Below, one piece after another: positions 13,839 through 19,420 of a DNA stretch of 19,420 nt. A program made the position numbers and the translations under genes. This stretch comes from Oscillospiraceae bacterium (lineage in GTDB: Bacteria; Bacillota; Clostridia; Oscillospirales; Ruminococcaceae): assembly GCA_900768245.1 (NCBI GenBank), contig CAAGCE010000133.1, positions 1 through 19,420 of the forward strand, written 5' to 3'. The notes under the pieces were generated by a model, which worked only from the letters and a program-made list of their open reading frames with translations, made no database searches and was not told the origin of the DNA. The stretch's first letter is position 1; every line of letters starts with the position of its first letter.

Positions 13839-14081
13839 TTACTTAATATCGTTCTTTTCAAAAAGCTTCTTAACTGTTTCAGTTGGCTGTGCGCCGTTAG
13901 CCATCCACTTCTTAGCCTTTTCAGCATCAACGCTGAAAACAGATGGTTCCTTAGTTGAATCATAGTAACCGATCTCTTCGATAAATCTACCGTTTCTTGG
14001 GTATCTTGAATCAGCAACAACGATTCTGTAGAAAGGAGCCTTCTTAGCACCCATTCTTCTGAGTCTGATTTTAACTGCCAT
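13839..14081 (-). CDS. rpsP: 30S ribosomal protein S16
   Basis: This 80-residue S16 is complete: MAVKIRLRRMGAKKAPFYRI at the start, then VVADSRYPRNGRFIEEIGYYD and WMANGAQPTETV, all diagnostic. It binds 16S rRNA early in 30S assembly. A strong ribosome binding site (GGAGGTGA) lies 6 bases before the ATG, fitting high expression. It follows a small membrane protein gene by 76 bases and precedes a 186-base structured gap before khpA. Confidence 0.98.
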   Translation of the reverse strand: MAVKIRLRRMGAKKAPFYRIVVADSRYPRNGRFIEEIGYYDSTKEPSVFSVDAEKAKKWMANGAQPTETVKKLFEKNDIK

Positions 14082-14157
14082 TTATATTCACCTCCGAATT
14101 AAAATTTTAATTTATATCAAAACGTCAAAGCGTAATGATTGATAATAATAAAGCTGT

Positions 14158-14367
14158 TCAAATAAGTCCGTATCCGTAAGCCGCACCGTACGCCGTGAGA
14201 ATTATCCCTGCAATGCATATCAGCACCCTTACTTTTGTACGGTTGCGTTTTTTATAGGTTTTTCCCCGTGTTACCCAGTAGTCAATGTACCACTTCATAT
14301 CAATAACACCTGCAAGCAGATTGAAAAGACCTGCCGCGCAGAAAAGCACCGTATAAAATATCCGCAT
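14158..14367 (-). CDS. Small two-helix membrane protein between ffh and rpsP, function unknown
   Basis: This 69-residue protein has two hydrophobic segments, about 3-22 (IFYTVLFCAAGLFNLLAGVI) and 49-68 (LICIAGIILTAYGAAYGYGL). They are joined by a basic loop (VTRGKTYKKRNRTKVR), so both ends should face out and the loop the cytoplasm. No family is recognised. The ATG shares one base with the ffh stop (TGATG), a classic coupled arrangement, and the upstream ribosome binding site is poor, so it is probably read by ribosomes finishing ffh. A TTG one codon upstream is a possible start. Coupling to the targeting GTPase suggests, but does not show, a role at the membrane in protein insertion. Confidence 0.72.
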   Translation of the reverse strand: MRIFYTVLFCAAGLFNLLAGVIDMKWYIDYWVTRGKTYKKRNRTKVRVLICIAGIILTAYGAAYGYGLI

Positions 14368-15749
14368 CAAAGACCCATCGGCGGGAATCCGCCGTTTCCG
14401 CCCATGCCCATCATACCTGCGGGCATACGCAGCTTATTTTTCCTGCCCTTGCCGTTTTTGCCCATAACACCAAGCTGTTTCATCATCTTCTGCATTTCTT
14501 CAAACTGACGGAGCAGTCTGTTCACATCTGCAACCGAATTACCGCTGCCCGACGCAATTCTGCGTTTCCTCGGCGGAGTGATGATAGAAGGCTTTGCACG
14601 TTCGGCAGGAGTCATTGAAAGTATCATAGCTTCAACACGTTTCACCTGACGGTCGTCAACGTCAACATTGTCAAGCTTGCTTCCGACGCCGGGGAGCATA
14701 CCGAGTATCTGCTTGATAGGACCCATTTTCTGTATCTGCTTCATCTGGTCAAGGAGGTCATTCATATCGAATGTATTTTCCTTTATTCTTGAAGCAAGCT
14801 TCTGTGAATTTTCCTCATCGAATGTGGACTGCGCTCTTTCGATAAGAGTGAGCATATCGCCCATACCGAGGATCCTTGAAGCCATTCTTTCAGGGTGGAA
14901 CTGCTCAAAATCATCAAGCTTTTCACCCATACCGACAAACTTTATCGGCTTGCCTGTAACAGCGAGAACGGACAGAGCCGCACCGCCTCTTGTATCTGAA
15001 TCGAGCTTTGACATAAGAACGCTGTCAATTCCCAGGGCATCATCAAAAGCCTTGGCAACATTAACTGCGTCCTGACCTGTCATAGCGTCGACAACAAGCA
15101 TAATTTCGTTAGGATCGGTCTCCGCCTTGATGGTTTTGAGCTCGTTCATAAGCTCCTCATCGATATGCAGACGGCCTGCGGTATCAATGATAACAAGATC
15201 ATTGCCGTGATCCTTAGCGTGTTTAACAGCCTCTTTTGCAATGGTAACAGGGTTTATCTGTCCCATATCAAAGACCTTTACCCCTGCTTTTTCGCCGACG
15301 ACCTTAAGCTGGTCGATAGCGGCAGGACGGTAAACGTCGCAGGCAACGAGCAGAGGACGTTTGCCCTGCTCACGGAAATATTTAGCAAGCTTTGCAGCGT
15401 GAGTAGTTTTACCCGAACCCTGAAGACCGCACATCATAATAACGCAGGGCGGCTTGGACGGGAAATTTATCTTAGCGTTGCTGTCGCCCATAAGAGCGAT
15501 AAGCTCCTCATTAACTATCTTTATGACCTGCTGACCGGGAGTAAGACTTGTGAGAACATCTTCGCCCACAGCTCTTTCGGAAACCTTTGCAACGAAGTCC
15601 TTAACGACCTTATAATTTACATCGGCTTCAAGGAGAGCAAGTCTGACTTCACGCATAGCTTCCTTAACATCGGTCTCGGTGAGCTTGCCTCTGCCCTTAA
15701 GACGTTTGAAAACACTGTTCAGTTTTTCGGATAGACCCTCAAAAGCCAT
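14367..15749 (-). CDS. ffh: Signal recognition particle protein Ffh
   Basis: This 460-residue SRP54-type GTPase binds signal sequences on nascent chains and delivers ribosomes to FtsY at the membrane. The N domain spans about 1-90. The G domain has GLQGSGKTT (108-116), DTAGR (189-193), SKLD (247-250) in place of the usual TKxD, and RGGAALS (254-260). The Met-rich M domain spans about 300-430, with KRRIASGSGNSVADVNRLLRQF binding the 4.5S/SRP RNA. The last 30 residues are Gly/Met-rich. GGGAGG lies 5 bases before the ATG. It follows ylxM by 19 bases, the standard pair, and ends overlapping the small membrane protein gene. Confidence 0.97.
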   Translation of the reverse strand: MAFEGLSEKLNSVFKRLKGRGKLTETDVKEAMREVRLALLEADVNYKVVKDFVAKVSERAVGEDVLTSLTPGQQVIKIVNEELIALMGDSNAKINFPSKPPCVIMMCGLQGSGKTTHAAKLAKYFREQGKRPLLVACDVYRPAAIDQLKVVGEKAGVKVFDMGQINPVTIAKEAVKHAKDHGNDLVIIDTAGRLHIDEELMNELKTIKAETDPNEIMLVVDAMTGQDAVNVAKAFDDALGIDSVLMSKLDSDTRGGAALSVLAVTGKPIKFVGMGEKLDDFEQFHPERMASRILGMGDMLTLIERAQSTFDEENSQKLASRIKENTFDMNDLLDQMKQIQKMGPIKQILGMLPGVGSKLDNVDVDDRQVKRVEAMILSMTPAERAKPSIITPPRKRRIASGSGNSVADVNRLLRQFEEMQKMMKQLGVMGKNGKGRKNKLRMPAGMMGMGGNGGFPPMGL

Positions 15750-15768
15750 AGCAGCCTCCCATTATTTA

Positions 15769-16143
15769 TCAGAACAAATCCTTATTTTCGTCAGCAAGCT
15801 TTACCAGATATTCGGCACGTTTGACAATGCCCTTAGGATTTCCGCAGTAGGAACATTCCTCAACAATATCGGCAGCAAGCTTTCCGACTTCTTCTATAAT
15901 ATCGTAAAATTTTCTTGATTTTTCAACGAGGTGGAATTTTTCCTCAAGCTCCAGCATAGTCTGTTCACCGCGCTTGATGCTGTCACGAACACCCTGTCTT
16001 GTGATATTCTCATGTTCGGCAATCTCCGAAAGTGACAGATCCTCGTTATAATAGAGATCAATGACGTCCTTTTGCTTATCCGTAAGCATATCGGCATAGT
16101 AATCAAGCAGAACAGAAAACTGTAAGTCCTTATCAATATCCAC
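15769..16143 (-). CDS. ylxM: YlxM/p13-like helix-turn-helix protein, SRP-associated
   Basis: This 124-residue UPF0122-family protein has a sigma-70 region-4-like helix-turn-helix (LTDKQKDVIDLYYNEDLSLS, then EIAEHENITRQGVRDSIKRGE). In streptococci YlxM binds SRP components and stimulates Ffh, so here the fold probably serves RNA or protein contact rather than DNA control. Translation starts at a GTG (16143), supported by GGGAGG 8 bases upstream. The C-terminal half is longer than in some relatives and carries a CSYCG pair of cysteines, which could bind a metal. It is the first gene of the ffh operon, about 50 bases after the predicted transcription start. Confidence 0.93.
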   Translation of the reverse strand: MDIDKDLQFSVLLDYYADMLTDKQKDVIDLYYNEDLSLSEIAEHENITRQGVRDSIKRGEQTMLELEEKFHLVEKSRKFYDIIEEVGKLAADIVEECSYCGNPKGIVKRAEYLVKLADENKDLF

Positions 16144-16175
16144 TTAAAATACCTCCCGTTCGGTGCTTGAATCAA

Positions 16176-16196
16176 TGTAAAGCAAAATACTTTACA
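16176..16196. promoter_or_regulatory. Dyad at the ylxM-ffh transcription start
   Basis: Seven-base arms TGTAAAG (16176-16182) and CTTTACA (16190-16196) with a 7-base spacer lie just downstream of the -10 box and span the predicted start point. It could be a repressor operator or a 5' stabilising hairpin. The responsible factor is unknown. Confidence 0.5.
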
Positions 16197-16197
16197 T

Positions 16198-16226
16198 ATT
16201 ATACACTATACAAAGTCTTTTGTCAA
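16198..16226 (-). promoter_or_regulatory. Consensus sigma-A promoter of the ylxM-ffh operon
   Basis: On the minus strand a perfect -35 TTGACA (16226-16221), a 17-base spacer and a perfect -10 TATAAT (16203-16198) stand 55 bases before the ylxM GTG. This is the strongest promoter in the window. The preceding LuxR-type gene ends at 16306 without a clear terminator. Confidence 0.95.
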
Positions 16227-16305
16227 GGGGTTTGGCGCAAAAATTATGCAGATGCATTTCATATTATTCCATAAACAGCTGTATTGTAACATAATTTTCT
16301 TGATT

Positions 16306-17919
16306 TTATTTCGTCTTTTCCTGCTTCATAAGTGCGGCATAGCGAAGCATCTGCTTGCGTGAAGATACGCCAAGCTTTCCATAAATATTATGATTATGGA
16401 ACTTTAATGTGCTGTCCTCAATACCGACCATAGGTGCAATTTCCTTTGCTGTTTTCCCTGACAGATACAAGTCAAATATCAGCCGCTCTTTTTTGCTCAA
16501 TGATTTTATGCCCGTAAGAAAATTTTCATAGTCGTAAGGATCAATTTCATTTTTTCTTGAATATGCAAGCCGTTCAACCTGTTGCTGTACTTCATCATTT
16601 TCATTTTTTATCTGTTCAAGTGAAGTCTGTATGCAGGCTTTTTCTTTTTTTATTTCATCAAGCGCCGCTTCATTGATACGGTCCTGCTCCGCCAGATATG
16701 CAAAAAGATCATCAATTTCCGCTATTGATGCATTTGTATCGGTATATTCCTTTTGTCTTATCTGCTCAAGACTTTTCTTTATCGGTTTTAAATACTGACG
16801 GCTGAAATGCATACAGCAGCCTGCCGCTGCCAAAACAAAAAAGGCAATAAGAAGAACTATCCTCAGTGTATCCTTTGCCGCAAGCTTGTCGTAATCCTGC
16901 TTCGGCATAAGAACGCTGAGCGAAAGATCCATACATTCCGTCTCTTTTGATATGCCCACATAAGCAGCCGAACCGCTTTTATATATTTGCAGTCCCTTTC
17001 CAAACCGTGCTGACGTAAATTCACCGCTCGGAGCAAGATAATATTTATTCAGAATACCTGCACTGAGCACTTTTTCCGAATCGACAATTCCGTCTGCACC
17101 CTTATTAAGGCAGAAAACCGCTCTGTCAAGCTCAGAAGGCTGCGCAAAAATATGCTTGAAATAGCTTTCACTTATCTCAAATCCGCACAATCCATACAGT
17201 TCACCATCAGAACCTATTATCGGCACGGTAACAAGCATTACTTTTTCCGAAGTACCCGTAAGCGTGACAATATCCGTAACACGAAAAGCAGATGTCAAAG
17301 GCAAAGCTGCCTCCTCCATAAGCTTATCATACTCAGGGAAAAGCTGCGTATTAAATTCAAGACGCCATTTTCGATGCGGCATACAGTTATTTTTCTTACC
17401 CAGCTCTGACAAGCCACGATATAGAAGTATATGATCGTCCGAAAGATCAAAGGAGCTTCTTTGCAGATACAGACCGCTCCGTGAATTTTCTGCCGAAGTA
17501 TTGACTCTTGCGTCAAGCAGCACAAAAGCACCTGTACAATCGGTTTCCAGCAGCTTATGATAAAGCGGTTCAAGCAAAGCTTCCTGTATTCCCGCAACAT
17601 ACCTTTCCGAGCCGTTAAGCTCCTCAAAAGCTATGTCGTTTACCGAAAGGTACTCATCAATGGCTGCCGATGACTCTTCAGACAGCCGGATACCCATAAT
17701 CTCCAGTCCGTTATAGTGAGATGTTATCTGTCTTTCAAATACCTCCACCTGAAAATCGAGAGTTTTATATATACGCTCCTTTGTACCCGTAAAATCAAGA
17801 ATAAGAAACATTCCGACCAAAAGCATTACCAGAAAAAGTATGGCGAGAATAAACATATAACCGAAAAGCTTTCGCATTAAAGTGTGTTTTCGCTGTGTGA
17901 AAGCGGATAATCTGACCAT
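16306..17919 (-). CDS. Membrane-spanning sensor with LuxR-type DNA-binding domain
   Basis: This 537-residue one-component receptor has a cytoplasmic N-terminus, a first membrane helix (about 17-43) and an extracellular region of about 300 residues. That region ends in a Cache/PAS-like strand pattern (VMLVTVPIIGSDGELYGLCG near 227-246). A second membrane helix (about 352-372), a HAMP-like and coiled-coil stretch (373-455) and a C-terminal LuxR helix-turn-helix (about 470-530; LSKKERLIFDLYLSGKTAKE, then VSSRKQMLRYA) follow. It has no receiver domain or kinase. Domain names are by pattern, not search. AAGGAGG sits only 4 bases before the ATG at 17919. The gene starts 9 bases after the solute-binding protein gene, so the two are made together. 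Expected role: sense an extracellular ligand, perhaps via that lipoprotein, and control transcription from the membrane. Confidence 0.85.
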   Translation of the reverse strand: MVRLSAFTQRKHTLMRKLFGYMFILAILFLVMLLVGMFLILDFTGTKERIYKTLDFQVEVFERQITSHYNGLEIMGIRLSEESSAAIDEYLSVNDIAFEELNGSERYVAGIQEALLEPLYHKLLETDCTGAFVLLDARVNTSAENSRSGLYLQRSSFDLSDDHILLYRGLSELGKKNNCMPHRKWRLEFNTQLFPEYDKLMEEAALPLTSAFRVTDIVTLTGTSEKVMLVTVPIIGSDGELYGLCGFEISESYFKHIFAQPSELDRAVFCLNKGADGIVDSEKVLSAGILNKYYLAPSGEFTSARFGKGLQIYKSGSAAYVGISKETECMDLSLSVLMPKQDYDKLAAKDTLRIVLLIAFFVLAAAGCCMHFSRQYLKPIKKSLEQIRQKEYTDTNASIAEIDDLFAYLAEQDRINEAALDEIKKEKACIQTSLEQIKNENDEVQQQVERLAYSRKNEIDPYDYENFLTGIKSLSKKERLIFDLYLSGKTAKEIAPMVGIEDSTLKFHNHNIYGKLGVSSRKQMLRYAALMKQEKTK

Positions 17920-17928
17920 AATGCCTCC

Positions 17929-19257
17929 TTATTTTATCGAACAGAACATTTCCCAAAGCTCATTGGCAAGCTCTTCTGCATCTTCACCGTTTTTATAACG
18001 CTCCGCAAGTGCAGACTGCTGCGCCCTAAGTTCATCGTAAAAAGTATATATTTTCTGATAATAACCGCTGAAGGACGGTTCTTTTACAGCCTGCGCAGTT
18101 TCATTTACAGTGCATAATGCCGTATAAAGATTTTTATATGCTTCTGAGCTGAAGCTATGATCCTTTATTTTGTCAAAGGACGTTTTATTTACAGGCATAT
18201 ACCCTGTTTCGATACAGAATTCGAGATTACGGTCACTTTCTGTAAGCCATTCGGCAAAAATTTTAGCTGCTTCTGTTTTTTGTTCGGTTGTTTTATATGC
18301 ACACAGCCCTACACCTGCCTGCGTGACAAGAAGTTCTTCTCCCTTTGCTTTCGGCATCGGAAGCACCTGCAGATCCATAGGTTCGGAAGTATTATCGGGA
18401 TATGTTACCGTATCATTATAATAAAGTACAGATGCAGATGAACCAAGACCTGCCGCAACCTCACCTGTCATGACCTGAGTATTTGAATACAGATCGGCAG
18501 CAACTATATGTCCTTTTGCAATAGCCTCCGCAAACTCCAGCCATGATCCCCTGAATATCTCATTGTCAAGGTCATACCAGCCGTCGTCCGTATAAAGGTC
18601 ACCTGCTCCCTTTTCCAAAGCGTTCAGCTCTATACAGCGGATAGGATAGTCAATTGCACAGAAAGGCTTTCCCCCTGACCATTCGTAATATTTTTTGGCA
18701 GCCGAAAAGAAACCGCTCCAGTCTGAAAGGTCACTGTATGTTACATTTGTATCAGCGGAGAAACGTTCAAATTGAGTACCCGCAATATAAAGCACATGAG
18801 TGGATTTTGACACAGGAAAAACCAGAAGCTTGTCATTTACCGTTCCGTCATCAACAAATTCGGGAACATAGCTGTCAAGCTCTGCTTTTGTGAACATATC
18901 GTTCCAGTTTATCAGATCATCTTCGCCAAGCTCTGCCGCATTGCTGCTGTGACAGAAAAACAGATCGGGCATTGTGGGAACACCCGGCTTTCCGTTCTGA
19001 GCGTCAATCAGCTTTGTACCTATTGCCGACGCATTTGACATAAGAGTAACATCTATTATAATACCCTTTTCACGTCCCGTTGTCTGATTAAATTCCTCAA
19101 TAAGACGGTTCATTGGAGAATCAGCCTGCTCACCGTAAACGTGCCACAAGGTCAGGGTTATCGGCTCGTTCGGGTCAAGCTTATTTTTATCCGTGCAGGC
19201 TGTAAAGGCTGTAAGCATAACAAATCCCGTCAGGATCATTGCTGCCGGTTTTTTCAT
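17929..19257 (-). CDS. Extracellular solute-binding lipoprotein (family 1)
   Basis: This 442-residue exported lipoprotein has a signal peptide with lipobox FTAC, the lipidated residue being Cys21. The mature part starts as is usual for carbohydrate-type ABC binding proteins (ITLTLWHVYGEQADSPMNRL, then IEEFNQ) and continues with PDLFFCHSS, GEVAAGLGSSASV and AAKIFAEWLTESDRNLEFC, typical of family 1. The ligand is unknown. AAGGAG lies 8 bases before the ATG. No permease or ATPase gene lies in the window; the downstream partner is a transmembrane LuxR-type regulator. It may feed an orphan transporter elsewhere or act as the ligand-presenting half of a sensor. Confidence 0.9.
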   Translation of the reverse strand: MKKPAAMILTGFVMLTAFTACTDKNKLDPNEPITLTLWHVYGEQADSPMNRLIEEFNQTTGREKGIIIDVTLMSNASAIGTKLIDAQNGKPGVPTMPDLFFCHSSNAAELGEDDLINWNDMFTKAELDSYVPEFVDDGTVNDKLLVFPVSKSTHVLYIAGTQFERFSADTNVTYSDLSDWSGFFSAAKKYYEWSGGKPFCAIDYPIRCIELNALEKGAGDLYTDDGWYDLDNEIFRGSWLEFAEAIAKGHIVAADLYSNTQVMTGEVAAGLGSSASVLYYNDTVTYPDNTSEPMDLQVLPMPKAKGEELLVTQAGVGLCAYKTTEQKTEAAKIFAEWLTESDRNLEFCIETGYMPVNKTSFDKIKDHSFSSEAYKNLYTALCTVNETAQAVKEPSFSGYYQKIYTFYDELRAQQSALAERYKNGEDAEELANELWEMFCSIK

Positions 19258-19315
19258 ATATAATACTCCTTAGCAGTACATTACTCGTTTTTCAGAACCT
19301 GGCTTCATAAGAAAT

Positions 19316-19420
19316 GTGTGCGGATTTTCGAGCATAATTTTGTTGCAGACAAGGCAAAAATCCGCAGGCGGGCTGTCGCCCGGCAAGGATTTTTAACGCA
19401 GTCTGCGGCAAAATTTGCCG
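19316..19420. repeat. Long nested palindromic element, cut by the window edge
   Basis: An outer arm (19316-19350) is imperfectly complementary to the last 20 bases of the window (19401-19420), and the match would continue beyond the edge. Nested inside are AAAAATCC/GGATTTTT (19356-19363 with 19387-19394) and CGGGC/GCCCG (19369-19373 with 19378-19382) with a 4-base loop. It sits about 60 bases before the solute-binding protein gene. It could be a terminator of the preceding gene or a repeat family member; it resembles intergenic elements of Ruminococcus-like genomes by recollection only. Confidence 0.6.

Noticed and set aside
15165..15734. 189-residue plus-strand frame opposite ffh
   Set aside because: Antisense to the conserved N and G domains of ffh, no start signals.

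Overview
This window is a 19.4 kb stretch of a low-to-moderate-GC Gram-positive chromosome, most likely a Clostridia member close to Ruminococcus (Oscillospiraceae). The case rests on Firmicutes-type gene neighbourhoods (decarboxylase-darA-holB-ricT; ylxM-ffh-rpsP-khpA-rimM-trmD; ftsE-ftsX-M23-ctpA), strong AGGAGG-type ribosome binding sites, an HPr with both His15 and Ser46, and Ruminococcus-like intergenic hairpin repeats. The genus is inference. All 20 genes I accept lie on the minus strand, so transcription runs from high to low coordinates; the window holds no RNA gene, insertion sequence or CRISPR array that I can see.

Reading in the direction of transcription: (i) 19257-16306 is a two-gene unit of a lipoprotein solute-binding protein followed 9 bases later by a membrane-spanning receptor with a LuxR-type DNA-binding tail, with no transporter permease in view. 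(ii) From a consensus promoter at 16226-16198 runs ylxM-ffh-small membrane protein-rpsP-khpA-rimM-trmD, a protein-targeting/ribosome-maturation operon with two structured gaps (13684-13808 and 13353-13395). (iii) ptsH (HPr) has its own near-consensus promoter, a leader that can fold two ways, and a strong terminator. (iv) A CdaR/PucR-type regulator stands alone between terminators. (v) ftsE-ftsX-M23 peptidase-ctpA followed by two unrecognised genes forms a cell-wall/division operon ending at 4815. (vi) A 660-base gene-free gap with a 71-base imperfect palindromic repeat precedes (vii) an Orn/Lys/Arg decarboxylase, the c-di-AMP receptor darA, holB, ricT and a small acidic-tailed membrane protein, closed by a clear terminator at 217-171.

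How they work together: FtsEX is expected to sit in the membrane and activate the coiled-coil M23 peptidase outside; CtpA may process wall or sporulation proteins. Ffh, YlxM, S16, RimM, TrmD and KhpA serve protein targeting, 30S maturation and tRNA modification. HPr is the PTS phosphocarrier and, through Ser46, the likely co-repressor signal for carbon catabolite control.

The best candidates for something undescribed are the solute-binding-protein/transmembrane-LuxR pair, the structured RNA in the rpsP-khpA gap, the two unrecognised genes at the end of the ftsEX operon, the small membrane proteins added to the ricT and ffh clusters, and a 15-base motif found about 100 bases upstream of both the CdaR-like regulator and ftsE. 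None is proven by the sequence alone.
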